64,000 nt of DNA, from positions 102,395 to 166,394 of the forward strand of contig CAJUPW010000001.1 of NCBI GenBank assembly GCA_910588635.1, in the 5' to 3' direction. Under the pieces are notes generated by a model. It was given only the letters and a program-made list of their open reading frames with translations, was not told the origin of the DNA and did no database searches. The position numbers and the translations under genes were made by a program. Positions 1-9,023 of the stretch are shown here, one piece after another (position 1 is the first letter of the stretch; each line of letters starts with the position of its first letter). Source of the stretch: an uncultured Oscillospiraceae bacterium (GTDB lineage Bacteria > Bacillota > Clostridia > Oscillospirales > Oscillospiraceae).

Positions 1-71
1 CCGCCCCGCCCCGGCCTGTCTATCGGTTTGGACAATCGGTCGCTTTTGGGGGATAATCGGTCATAAACGAA

Positions 72-95
72 AGGAGCGCCCCGAAGGGCGCTCCT
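72..95 (-). terminator. Hairpin terminator downstream of pta
   Basis: A perfect 10-bp stem (AGGAGCGCCC / GGGCGCTCCT) with a four-base loop starts 22 bases past the pta stop codon. On the minus strand it is followed by TTTCGTTTATG, a broken T tract, so it is a plausible but not strong intrinsic terminator. Confidence 0.6.
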
Positions 96-116
96 GAATT
101 GGCGCTGTCATTTGGA

Positions 117-1091
117 TCAGGCCAGGGCGGCGGTGATGATGGCCATGGAGTAGACCTCCTGGGCGTTGCAGCCCCGGCTCAGGTCGTTGATGGGGGCGTT
201 CAGTCCCAGCAGGATGGGGCCGTAGGCCTCGAAGGAGCCCAGGCGCTGGGCGATCTTGTAGCCGATGTTGCCCGCGCTGATGTCGGGGAAGATAAAGGTG
301 TTGGCGTAGCCGGCCACGTCGGATTCGGGGCACTTGGTCTGGGCCACACGGGGGGAGACGGCGGCGTCGAACTGAAGCTCGCCCTCGATGGGCACGTCGG
401 GCATGGCGGCCTTGGCCTTCTCGGCGGCGTTGCGCATCTTGTCCACCACGGGGCCCTTGCCGGAGCCGAAGGTGGAGTAGCTCAGGAAAGCCACCTTGGG
501 GTCCACGCCGAAGATCTGGGCGCACTTGACGGTCTCGGAGGCGATCTCTACCAGCTCGTCCTCAGAGGGGTCGATGTTGATGGCGCAGTCGGCCATGGCC
601 AGCACCATGTTGCCGCCGGTGGCGTAGGGCCGCACCAGAATAAAGCAGGAGGAGACAATCTTGTTGCCCGGCTTGGTTTTGACCAGCTGGAGGGCGGGAC
701 GGACGGTGTCGGCGGTGGAGTAGGTGGCGCCGCCCAGCAGGGCGTCGGCGATGCCCATGGCCACCAGCATGGTGCCGAAGTAGTTGCCCTTCTTCAGCAT
801 GGCGCGGCACTCGTCGGCGGTCATCTTGCCCTTGCGCAGCTCCACCATCTTCTCCACCATGGCATCCATCTTCTCGTAGTTCTCCGGGTCGTAGATCTCC
901 GCGCCCCGGATGTTGAAGCCGGCCTCCTCGGCGGCGGCGCGGATTTCCTCCTCCCGGCCGACGAGGATGGGGGTCAGGAAGGTTCCGGACAGCAGACGGG
1001 CGGACGCCTCCAGGATACGGGGGTCGGTACCCTCAGTGAATACGATCTTCTTGGGGCTCTTCTTCAGGATGTCAATGAGTTTTCCAAACAT
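117..1091 (-). CDS. pta: Phosphate acetyltransferase
   Basis: The 324-residue protein matches stand-alone phosphotransacetylase (short Pta, PTA_PTB family) in length and throughout its sequence. It interconverts acetyl-CoA and acetyl phosphate in the cytoplasm, the step before acetate kinase in fermentative ATP formation. Recognisable blocks are the N-terminal FTEGTDPRILEA, the central GGATYSTADTVRPALQ and the C-terminal GCNAQEVYSMA. GGAGG lies 11 bases before the ATG. No acetate kinase gene is adjacent. A promoter (TTGCAT-17-TACCAT on the minus strand) lies 56 to 84 bases upstream, divergent from the XRE gene. The family assignment is secure. Confidence 0.95.
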   Translation of the reverse strand: MFGKLIDILKKSPKKIVFTEGTDPRILEASARLLSGTFLTPILVGREEEIRAAAEEAGFNIRGAEIYDPENYEKMDAMVEKMVELRKGKMTADECRAMLKKGNYFGTMLVAMGIADALLGGATYSTADTVRPALQLVKTKPGNKIVSSCFILVRPYATGGNMVLAMADCAINIDPSEDELVEIASETVKCAQIFGVDPKVAFLSYSTFGSGKGPVVDKMRNAAEKAKAAMPDVPIEGELQFDAAVSPRVAQTKCPESDVAGYANTFIFPDISAGNIGYKIAQRLGSFEAYGPILLGLNAPINDLSRGCNAQEVYSMAIITAALA

Positions 1092-1146
1092 ATTTTATCA
1101 TGCCTCCAAATCAAAATCGGTGGTTCCCACCGGGCGCTTGGATATT

Positions 1147-1175
1147 ATGGTATCATTTTCCGAGCGGAAATGCAA
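1147..1175 (-). promoter_or_regulatory. pta promoter
   Basis: Minus-strand hexamers TTGCAT (1170-1175) and TACCAT (1147-1152) are separated by 17 bases, about 56 bases before the pta start codon. This is inferred from consensus match and position only. Confidence 0.5.
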
Positions 1176-1240
1176 GGGCCGCACTATAGTTTTCCGCCGC
1201 CGACCCATGAAAAATTCCAAAGGATTTTTGCAATTTTCTC

Positions 1241-1269
1241 TTTACCTGCCGTAATGGTTCAGGTATACT
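1241..1269 (+). promoter_or_regulatory. Promoter of the XRE regulator
   Basis: TTTACC (1241-1246) and TATACT (1264-1269) are 17 bases apart upstream of the regulator. The -10 region overlaps an AT-rich partial palindrome (GTATACTATACGAAGTGTAT, 1263-1282) that could be the regulator's own operator. Confidence 0.45.
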
Positions 1270-1340
1270 ATACGAAGTGTATTTCAAGTGCCCCGGGACG
1301 CCTGGGCGCCCCGGTAACATGTGTTGAGGTGTAGAGAGAT

Positions 1341-2057
1341 ATGAAACTGGATAACTCGGAATTTCCCCGCACCCTGTCCCTGCTGCGGCAGGAGAAAAAG
1401 GTGAGCCAGCGCACCGCCGCCGAAGCCCTTGGAATCTCCCAGGCTCTGCTCAGCCACTATGAGAACGGCGTCCGGGAGCCCGGTCTGGCCTTTGTGGTCA
1501 GGGCCTGCGACTACTACGGCGTGTCCGCCGACTTCCTCCTGGGCCGGACTCTCACCCGGGACGGGGCAGTCATCGCCGCCGAGGAGCTGTACGACATCAG
1601 CGACGAGAAGAACAACTCCCTCAAGGGGGGCGTGCTGGCCCTGCTGAGCAAAAAGCTGCTGGTCAACTCCGTCGGCGTCCTCTTCGGCCTGCTGGGCAGG
1701 ACGGGCAGCCGGGAGGCCATACAGGCCGCCGCCGGCTACCTGTCTACCGCCGTGTATACCGTGTTCCGCCGGCTCTACGACGCCAACCCGGACAACAACC
1801 CGGATTTCTTCTCCGTCTCTCCCCGGCACTTCCAGGCCGGCCTTTACGAGGCCGACATGAAGTGCTGCGAGGCGGAGCTGGCCGACGCCCTGGCCGCCCA
1901 CGTCAAGGACAAGGGACCTATGCCCGAAATGACCAACGACGCCCTGGCCAGGGACTACCCCGTGCTCTACCAGTCCGTTCTCCAGGTGGTCCACAACACC
2001 GGGGAGCGGGTCAACGCCATCAGCGGAGGACGGAAGGTGAAGCAGGAGCGGAAATAA
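1341..2057 (+). CDS. XRE-family helix-turn-helix regulator
   Basis: The 238-residue protein begins with a Cro/CI-type helix-turn-helix at about residues 10-65 (VSQRTAAEALGISQALLSHYENG, shown here only as the ends VSQRTAAE and LLSHYENG, then YYGVSADFLLGRT). The remaining 170 residues are mainly predicted helix, with no domain I recognise; they may sense a ligand or mediate oligomerisation. It is monocistronic, divergent from pta and 71 bases before lepA. The target is unknown. A palindromic stretch over its own -10 region suggests autoregulation, which is an inference. Confidence 0.85.
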   Translation: MKLDNSEFPRTLSLLRQEKKVSQRTAAEALGISQALLSHYENGVREPGLAFVVRACDYYGVSADFLLGRTLTRDGAVIAAEELYDISDEKNNSLKGGVLALLSKKLLVNSVGVLFGLLGRTGSREAIQAAAGYLSTAVYTVFRRLYDANPDNNPDFFSVSPRHFQAGLYEADMKCCEAELADALAAHVKDKGPMPEMTNDALARDYPVLYQSVLQVVHNTGERVNAISGGRKVKQERK

Positions 2058-2128
2058 GGTTTTAGTATAATCAAACCCGCTTCGCCGGGCTTTGATTTGG
2101 TTTCCATATTCAATGGAGGTTCTCAGTT

Positions 2129-3937
<1,809 letters not shown>

Positions 3938-3940
3938 CAA

Positions 3941-4040
3941 CGCCGCCGAGGGCGGCGCTCCCGCCCAGGCCCGGCGCGGCGGGTCTGCCGGGAAAAGGAG
4001 GAGCGGCGAAATAAGCGAGCCCCGCCGAATACGGCGGGGC
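3941..4040. terminator. Two GC-rich hairpins between convergent lepA and AIM24 genes
   Basis: There are two stems: CGCCGCC / GGCGGCG (3941-3957) and GCCCCGCCG / CGGCGGGGC (4019-4040). Neither has a clean T tract. Their position between convergent genes suggests termination on either strand. The first also resembles the GC-rich dispersed repeats seen at 11771 and 42162. Confidence 0.5.
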
Positions 4041-4065
4041 GAGGCATATGGAGCTTGTGACGGCC

Positions 4066-4743
4066 TTATCCCTTGGAGGGCAGCACCGAGGAGATCGCCC
4101 CGGCAAAGGCGCTGATGGGCATGGTCTGGAGGAGGATACGGCCCGGGCCGGTGACCACGGTGTTGAACAGGCCCTCGCCGCCGAAGAGGACGTTTTTGAC
4201 CCCCTTGACGCTCTGGATGTCGATGGAACAGGTGGCGTCCATCATGGCCAGGTTGCCGGTGTCCACGATCATCTGTTCCCCGGCGCCCAGGGTGTACTCC
4301 ACCCCGTAGCCGTCGATCTCCAGGAAGGCCATGCCCCGGCCGGACAGCTTCTGCATGATGAAGCCCTCGCCGCCGAAGAAGCCGGCCCCTATCTTCTTCT
4401 GGAAAAACACCGACAGCTCCACTCCCTGCTCAGAGGCCAGAAAGGCGGACTTCTGGGCTACAACGGGCTTGTCCGGGGTGATCTCTATGGGCAGGATGGC
4501 CCCAGGGAAGCTGGAGGCAAAGGCGATCATCCCCGGCCCGCCCTGGGCGGTGTAAAAGTTCTGGAACATGGATTCCCCGGAGAACATCCGGCCGAAGGCC
4601 TTGCCGAAGCCGCCGGCGGAGGTCTCCATCTTCATGTTGGGGCTCATCCACACCATGGAGCCTTTCTCCGTAACCATGGTCTCGTTGGCGTTCAGGTCAC
4701 AGATGACCACAGGGGTGGGCTCGCCTTGGATTTTGTACTGCAT
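4066..4743 (-). CDS. AIM24 / TIGR00266-family protein
   Basis: The 225-residue protein has the characteristic beta-rich AIM24 (TRAP-like) fold signatures: MQYKIQGEPTPVVIC at the start, WMSPNMKMET, FFGGEGFIMQKLSG near the middle and a C-terminal GLFNTVVTGPGRILLQTMP. The biochemical role of bacterial members is not established; a structural or membrane-associated role is only a guess. AAGGAG lies 8 bases before the ATG. It is followed 22 bases upstream (on the minus strand) by a 67-residue gene, so the two may be cotranscribed. Confidence 0.85.
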   Translation of the reverse strand: MQYKIQGEPTPVVICDLNANETMVTEKGSMVWMSPNMKMETSAGGFGKAFGRMFSGESMFQNFYTAQGGPGMIAFASSFPGAILPIEITPDKPVVAQKSAFLASEQGVELSVFFQKKIGAGFFGGEGFIMQKLSGRGMAFLEIDGYGVEYTLGAGEQMIVDTGNLAMMDATCSIDIQSVKGVKNVLFGGEGLFNTVVTGPGRILLQTMPISAFAGAISSVLPSKG

Positions 4744-4765
4744 ATGTATCCGCTCCTTTTACCTG

Positions 4766-4969
4766 TCACATCGCCCGGAGACAGCGGTCCGTCTGTTTCC
4801 GCAAGCTTTGGGCGGCCTGTATCAGACGGTCGGTGAGAAAATAAAAGCCGTCCGCATAGGGATCATCCGCCCGGTCCAGCCCCCTGGACATGGCGGCAAT
4901 CGCGTTGATCCCGCCGGAAACCTGATTGACCGCCGTGTCCAAATCAATCAATTCTTCCCGTATATTCAT
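4766..4969 (-). CDS. Small hypothetical helical protein
   Basis: The 67-residue protein starts MNIREELIDLDTAVNQ. I place the start here because AAGGAGGAACC immediately precedes this ATG; an in-frame upstream ATG at 5020 lacks any ribosome binding site. The sequence is predicted all helix, without a signal peptide or membrane segment, and has a basic C terminus (RKQTDRCLRAM). I do not recognise the family. It lies just upstream of the AIM24 gene in the same direction. Confidence 0.65.
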   Translation of the reverse strand: MNIREELIDLDTAVNQVSGGINAIAAMSRGLDRADDPYADGFYFLTDRLIQAAQSLRKQTDRCLRAM

Positions 4970-5038
4970 TGGTTCCTCCTTGATTTTTTCCCGGCGATGT
5001 GGCATAATCAGATTTGCCACCCCTCCGGGTTTGGTTTA

Positions 5039-5086
5039 TAGAGTGTTGGTGTTGCTTGCTAGTGCTGGCCAGCACTCTATTTTTTT
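5039..5086 (+). repeat. Nested inverted repeat with T7 tract
   Basis: TAGAGTGTTGG (5039-5049) can pair with CCAGCACTCTA (5069-5079) and is followed by TTTTTTT on the plus strand. Inside it, AGTGCTGGCCAGCACT (5061-5076) is a perfect 16-base palindrome. It overlaps the stop codon of the ribbon-helix-helix gene. It could be a plus-strand terminator or a DNA operator; no plus-strand gene ends here. Confidence 0.5.
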
Positions 5087-5253
5087 ATGCCTTCTTCCAC
5101 AAGATCAATTCCCTTTTCGATTACCTCTGTCCGAGATATTCCCAGCGTGTCCGCGCAGCGCTGAAGCTTCTCTGCCGTTTCCTCAGTCAAACGCAGTCCT
5201 AGATTTACGCTCTTGGTAATTTCCTTACGGGGCCGGCCTGTACGAGGAGACAT
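5077..5253 (-). CDS. Ribbon-helix-helix (CopG/Arc-type) DNA-binding protein, 58 residues
   Basis: A 58-codon frame begins MSPRTGRPRKEITKSV and ends GIDLVEEGIKK. The MSPRTGRPRKE start, the beta-strand segment VNLGLRLTEETAEKL and the helices up to SRTEVIEKGIDLV are typical of short Firmicutes ribbon-helix-helix repressors. AGGTGAG lies 5 bases before the ATG. A consensus promoter (TTGACT-17-TATACT, minus strand, 5284-5312) sits just upstream. The motif AGTGCTTGG inside that promoter region resembles half of the palindrome overlapping the stop codon, so autoregulation is plausible. No partner toxin gene is next to it. Confidence 0.8.
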   Translation of the reverse strand: MSPRTGRPRKEITKSVNLGLRLTEETAEKLQRCADTLGISRTEVIEKGIDLVEEGIKK

Positions 5254-5283
5254 TTGCTCACCTCACTTTTTGCTCTTGCAACA

Positions 5284-5312
5284 AGTATAATAGTGCTTGG
5301 GCAAAAAGTCAA
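5284..5312 (-). promoter_or_regulatory. Promoter of the 58-residue RHH gene
   Basis: Minus-strand TTGACT (5307-5312) and TATACT (5284-5289) are separated by exactly 17 bases, ending 30 bases before the start codon. Confidence 0.65.
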
Positions 5313-5322
5313 GGGGGCTTGC

Positions 5323-5413
5323 AAAAAAAGAAGTAACCGCATCGCTTCCCCAAGCCACGGTTACTTCTTGCAACTAACAGGGGGCCAACCGCTTACCGGC
5401 AGCGCCCTTTCTA
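5323..5413 (-). ncRNA. Candidate small RNA, about 90 nt, with own promoter and terminator
   Basis: The minus strand reads TTGACA (5442-5447), 16 bases, TATAAT (5420-5425), then about 90 bases ending in a 12-bp stem AAGAAGTAACCG / CGGTTACTTCTT (5328-5369) followed by T7. No open frame of useful size lies inside. The stem and the GGTAAGCGGTTGGCCCCC segment before it resemble, from memory, antisense RNAs of holin-like type I toxins in Firmicutes. No toxin frame is visible on the opposite strand here, so it may be an orphan. Confidence 0.65.
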
Positions 5414-5419
5414 TGATTG

Positions 5420-5447
5420 ATTATAGCTGATTGCCTCAAGTTGTCAA
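5420..5447 (-). promoter_or_regulatory. Promoter of the candidate 90-nt RNA
   Basis: A consensus -35 TTGACA (5442-5447) and -10 TATAAT (5420-5425) with a 16-base spacer lie 36 bases after the prfB stop codon on the minus strand. Confidence 0.7.
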
Positions 5448-5482
5448 CGCCGCGCCGTTTGTTTTTGCGGAGTGTTGATTTG

Positions 5483-6604
5483 TTATTTTGCCGCCCAGTT
5501 TCCGGTGGCCTCGGCGGTGAGGTAGGCGTTGACAAAGCCGTCCAGGTCGCCGTCCATCACCCCATTGATGTTGCTGGTCTCAAAGGCGGTGCGGTTGTCC
5601 TTCACCAGCTGGTAGGGCATGAATACGTAGGACCTGATCTGGCTGCCCCACTCGATCTTCAGCTGGACGCCCTTCAGGTCGGAGATTTTCTCCGCCTTCT
5701 CCTGCATTTGCAGCTCCACCAGCTTGGCCCGCAGCATCTTCATACAGTTGTCCTTATTCTGGAACTGGGATCGCTCCTGCTGGGAGGCCACCACCACCCC
5801 GGTGGGCTTGTGGATCAGCCGGACGGCGGAGGAGGTCTTGTTCACGTGCTGGCCGCCGGCGCCCGAGGCCCGGTAGACCTGCATCTCGATATCCTCGGGG
5901 CGAATCTCCACCTCCACGTCCTCGGGCAGGTCGGGCATGACCTCCACCGAGGCAAAGGAGGTCTGCCGCCGGGCGTTGGCGTCAAAGGGGGACACCCGCA
6001 CCAGCCGGTGGACGCCGTGCTCCCCCCGGAGGTAGCCGTAGGCGTTCGCGCCCTCGATCATGATGGTGGCCGATTTGATGCCCGCCTCGTCCCCCTCCTG
6101 GTAATCCATGATCTGATAGGTAAAGCCGCGGCGCTCCGTCCAGCGGGTGTACATCCGGTAGAGCATCTGGGCCCAGTCCTGGGCCTCGGTGCCCCCGGCC
6201 CCCGGGTGGATGGTGAGGATAACGTTGGAGCGGTCGTACTCCCCGGTGAGCAGGGTCTCCAGCCGGGCGGTCTCCATGCCGGTCTCCAGAGCGGCGAAGC
6301 CCTCCTCCAGCTCGGGGATCAGGCTCTCGTCCTCAAACTCGTTGCCCATCTCGCACAGGGCCATCAGGTCGTCCCACTGCTGCCGGCGCCTGTTCTGGCT
6401 GTCCACCTTGTCCTGGAGGTTCTTGATGCGCTGCTGCACCTTCTGGGCCTTGGCCAGGTTGTCCCAGAAGCCGTCGGCGGCGGACTCGGCCTGGAGCATG
6501 TCCAGCTCCCGCTCCGCCCCCTCCAGGTCCAGGGCCTGAGCCAGCTCCTTCAGGGCCGGGGAGAGGTTATTCAGCTTTACCTTGTATTCGTCAAATTGGA
6601 GCAT
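5483..6604 (-). CDS. prfB: Peptide chain release factor 2
   Basis: The 373-residue protein recognises UGA and UAA stop codons. It carries the RF2 tripeptide SPF (in RVSPFDANARRQTSF), the peptidyl-hydrolysis motif GAGGQHVNKT and the N-terminal coiled domain. I chose the ATG giving MLQFDEYK; a GTG seven codons upstream has no ribosome binding site. The frame is continuous across the position near codon 25 where many bacteria have an in-frame TGA and a programmed +1 shift, so RF2 autoregulation by frameshifting is absent here. The gene is transcribed alone. Confidence 0.96.
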   Translation of the reverse strand: MLQFDEYKVKLNNLSPALKELAQALDLEGAERELDMLQAESAADGFWDNLAKAQKVQQRIKNLQDKVDSQNRRRQQWDDLMALCEMGNEFEDESLIPELEEGFAALETGMETARLETLLTGEYDRSNVILTIHPGAGGTEAQDWAQMLYRMYTRWTERRGFTYQIMDYQEGDEAGIKSATIMIEGANAYGYLRGEHGVHRLVRVSPFDANARRQTSFASVEVMPDLPEDVEVEIRPEDIEMQVYRASGAGGQHVNKTSSAVRLIHKPTGVVVASQQERSQFQNKDNCMKMLRAKLVELQMQEKAEKISDLKGVQLKIEWGSQIRSYVFMPYQLVKDNRTAFETSNINGVMDGDLDGFVNAYLTAEATGNWAAK

Positions 6605-6685
6605 GCGCTTCCCACACTTTCTCACTGATCTGGATTCATCTTATTATATATGAGCGGTACGGAAAAGTAAAGAGATTCCCGCCCG

Positions 6686-8278
6686 TCACTCCTTCTGGCT
6701 TTCCAGATACTCGTCATACGTCATCTTCCGGTCGATGAGCTTCCCTCCGGCGGTAAAGTCAAAGATCCGGTTGCACACCGTCTGGATGAGCTGGTGGTCG
6801 TGAGAGGCCACCAGCACGTTGCACTTGACGGCCTCCAGCCCCTTGTTCAGCGCGGCGATGGACTCCAGGTCCAGGTGGTTGGTGGGCTGGTCCAGCATAA
6901 GGACGTTAGCCCCGGACAGCATCATCCGGGACAGCATGCACCGCACCTTCTCCCCGCCGGAGAGCACCTTCACCGGCTTGTGGACCTCGTCCCCGGAGAA
7001 GAGCATCCGGCCCAGAAAGCCCCGGAGGTACTGCTCCTGGGGGTCGGGGGAGAACTGGCGCAGCCACTGGACCAGGTCGTCGTCACAGTCCTCAAAGTAG
7101 GGGGTGTTGTCCTTGGGGAAGTAGGAGAATGTGGCCGTCTGGCCCCACTTCACGCTGCCCTCGTCGGGCTCCAGCTCCCCGGCCAGAATCCTGAACAGGG
7201 CGGTGTGGGCGTTCTCGTTGTCCCCCACAAAGGCGATCTTCTCGTCGTGGCCCACGATGAAGGACACCTTGTCCAGCACCTTCACCCCATCGATGGTCTT
7301 GGAAACATCGGTGACAAAGAGGATGTCCTTGCCCACCTCCCGGTCGGGGGAGAAGCCCACCCAGGGGTAGCGGCGGGAGGAGGCGGGCATCTCCTCCACG
7401 GTGAGCTTATCCAGCAGCTTGCGCCGGGCGGTGGCCTGCTTGGACTTGGATTTGTTGGCGGAGAAGCGGGAGATGAAGTCCTGCAATTCCTTGATCTTCT
7501 CCTCGTTGCGCTTGTTCTGGCTCTTGATGAGCTGCTGCACCAGCTGGGAGGACTCGTACCAGAAGTCGTAGTTGCCCACGTACATCTTGATCTTTCCGTA
7601 GTCGATGTCCACGATATGGGTACACACGGTGTTCAGGAAGTGGCGGTCGTGGGACACCACAATCACCGTGCCCTCAAAGTCCAGCAGAAAGTCCTCCAGC
7701 CAGTTCACGGCGTCGATGTCCAGGTTGTTGGTGGGCTCGTCCATCATCAGCAGGTCGGGATTTCCGAACAGCGCCTGGGCTAGAAGGACCTTCACCTTCA
7801 GGCGGGGGTCCAGGGTGGCCATATCGCTGCAGTGGTACTCGGTGCCCACGCCAAGGCCCTGGAGGATGCGGCTGGCGTCCGATTCCGCCTCCCAGCCCCC
7901 CAGCTCGGCGTACTCCTCCTCCAGCTGGCAGGCCAGCAGCCCGTCCTCATCGGTCATCTCCTCCTTGGCGTAGAGGGCCTCCTTCTGTTTCCCAATGTCA
8001 TACAGCCGCTGATTGCCCATAATAACCGTATCCATCACGCTGTAGGCATCGTAGGCGTTCTGGTTCTGCTTCAAAACCGACATGCGGACATTGGGCAGAA
8101 TGGACACCTGCCCGGAGGTGGAGTCCAGCTCGCCGGAGAGAATTTTCAGGAAGGTGGACTTGCCGGCGCCGTTGGCGCCGATGACGCCGTAGCAGTTGCC
8201 CCGCAGAAACTGCAGGTCCACATGGGAAAACAGCGGGGCGCCGCTGTAGTTCAGGCTCAGGTCGGTGACGGTAATCAT
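6686..8278 (-). CDS. ABC-F family ATP-binding protein (YkpA/YbiT type) with degenerate second ATPase site
   Basis: The 530-residue soluble protein has two ABC domains and no membrane segment, as in translation-associated ABC-F proteins. NBD1 is intact (Walker A GANGAGKST, Walker B LLMMDEPTNNLD). In NBD2 the Walker A position reads GDNENAHTA without the P-loop lysine, while the signature LSGGEKVRC is intact and Walker B is LMLDQPTNHLD with glutamine for the catalytic glutamate. Length and sequence fit B. subtilis YkpA and E. coli YbiT, not the antibiotic-resistance ABC-F groups. AAGGAG lies 7 bases before the chosen ATG. It probably acts on the ribosome; the substrate state is unknown. Confidence 0.92.
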   Translation of the reverse strand: MITVTDLSLNYSGAPLFSHVDLQFLRGNCYGVIGANGAGKSTFLKILSGELDSTSGQVSILPNVRMSVLKQNQNAYDAYSVMDTVIMGNQRLYDIGKQKEALYAKEEMTDEDGLLACQLEEEYAELGGWEAESDASRILQGLGVGTEYHCSDMATLDPRLKVKVLLAQALFGNPDLLMMDEPTNNLDIDAVNWLEDFLLDFEGTVIVVSHDRHFLNTVCTHIVDIDYGKIKMYVGNYDFWYESSQLVQQLIKSQNKRNEEKIKELQDFISRFSANKSKSKQATARRKLLDKLTVEEMPASSRRYPWVGFSPDREVGKDILFVTDVSKTIDGVKVLDKVSFIVGHDEKIAFVGDNENAHTALFRILAGELEPDEGSVKWGQTATFSYFPKDNTPYFEDCDDDLVQWLRQFSPDPQEQYLRGFLGRMLFSGDEVHKPVKVLSGGEKVRCMLSRMMLSGANVLMLDQPTNHLDLESIAALNKGLEAVKCNVLVASHDHQLIQTVCNRIFDFTAGGKLIDRKMTYDEYLESQKE

Positions 8279-8340
8279 ACTGTTTCTCCTTTTTCTGCGG
8301 TAATTGTCAGTGCTGACCATCATACCACATATATAAAAAA

Positions 8341-8372
8341 AAAGACAGCGTTTTTTTGCAAAAGGCTGTCTT
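8341..8372. terminator. Bidirectional intrinsic terminator
   Basis: AAGACAGC / GCTGTCTT form an 8-bp stem flanked by an A tract on one side and a T tract on the other. It ends the small operon 8409-8880 on the minus strand and could also stop plus-strand transcription. Confidence 0.75.
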
Positions 8373-8408
8373 TTTTCTGTCTTTTCTTTTGGAGAAAGTG
8401 CCCGAAGA

Positions 8409-8678
8409 TCAATCCGACCCGCTTTGCCGCTCGATTTTGATATCCAGCTCCTGATAGAACAGCCGGATCAGGCCGTCCACCCGCTGAACGCACTCCGGGT
8501 CGCTCAATCTGTTGTTTTCCAGAATGCAGCGGATGGCCTCCAGGGTCTGGACCGCCCGGTTCTCCACCGCCTGGGAGATTACCGTGGGGTGGACCCGCTC
8601 CATGTGCTCCAGCACCATCCTGCCCACAACCGCGTGGTAAAGCGCCGTCGGGGTGTCACGCTCGCTTGGGCTGCGCAT
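8409..8678 (-). CDS. Small hypothetical protein, partner of RHH protein
   Basis: The 89-residue protein starts MRSPSERDTPTALYHAVVGRM. I chose this start because AAGGAGGTGACGGCA directly precedes it; longer in-frame starts have no such signal. It overlaps the upstream ribbon-helix-helix gene by 23 bases, indicating translational coupling. It is predicted mostly helical and I do not recognise the family. The overlap suggests a protein that acts with the DNA-binding partner. A toxin-antitoxin pair is possible but nothing in the sequence proves it. Confidence 0.65.
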   Translation of the reverse strand: MRSPSERDTPTALYHAVVGRMVLEHMERVHPTVISQAVENRAVQTLEAIRCILENNRLSDPECVQRVDGLIRLFYQELDIKIERQSGSD

Positions 8679-8880
8679 TGCCGTCACCTCCTTCCAGCCT
8701 GTAGTTCTCCAGGGCATAGGCCAGAAACAGCCCGATCAGCTCGTTCCGGCTCCGCCCCGTCTCCTTGGATATATCATCCATCTGGTTGACCATCGACTCC
8801 CGCAGGCGGACGGAAAAGGTTCGGTATCCGTCCTCTCCCCTTGGGTGCTTCATTGTAACGATCAGCGCGTCTCTTGCCAC
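8656..8880 (-). CDS. Ribbon-helix-helix DNA-binding protein, 74 residues
   Basis: The 74-residue protein has a classical MetJ/Arc-type unit: beta strand GYRTFSVRLRESM, then helices around MVNQMDDISKETGRSRNELIGLFLAYALENY. The N terminus MARDALIVTMKHPRGEDG is an extension. It is the first gene of a two-gene operon with the 89-residue protein, overlapping it by 23 bases. The target is unknown; self-regulation is usual for this fold. Confidence 0.8.
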   Translation of the reverse strand: MARDALIVTMKHPRGEDGYRTFSVRLRESMVNQMDDISKETGRSRNELIGLFLAYALENYRLEGGDGNAQPKRA

Positions 8881-9023
8881 AGTATCACCTCAATTCGCCT
8901 AAATTTTACAACAATCGGGACACCACGGCTATGCTAAATTTGATGTTAGAATTATGTTCTTTATTTAACATATTCGCCTTTTTGCTCGAAGTTTTCGTGG
9001 AAATACTACATTTTTCCTCTTGC

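Noticed and set aside
1..60. Possible gene end or RNA at the left edge
   Set aside because: Only a short repetitive stretch (ATCGGT units) is present and no frame or hairpin could be supported.
99..1334. Plus-strand open frame over pta
   Set aside because: His/Gly/Val-rich shadow of pta; no homology features or ribosome binding site.
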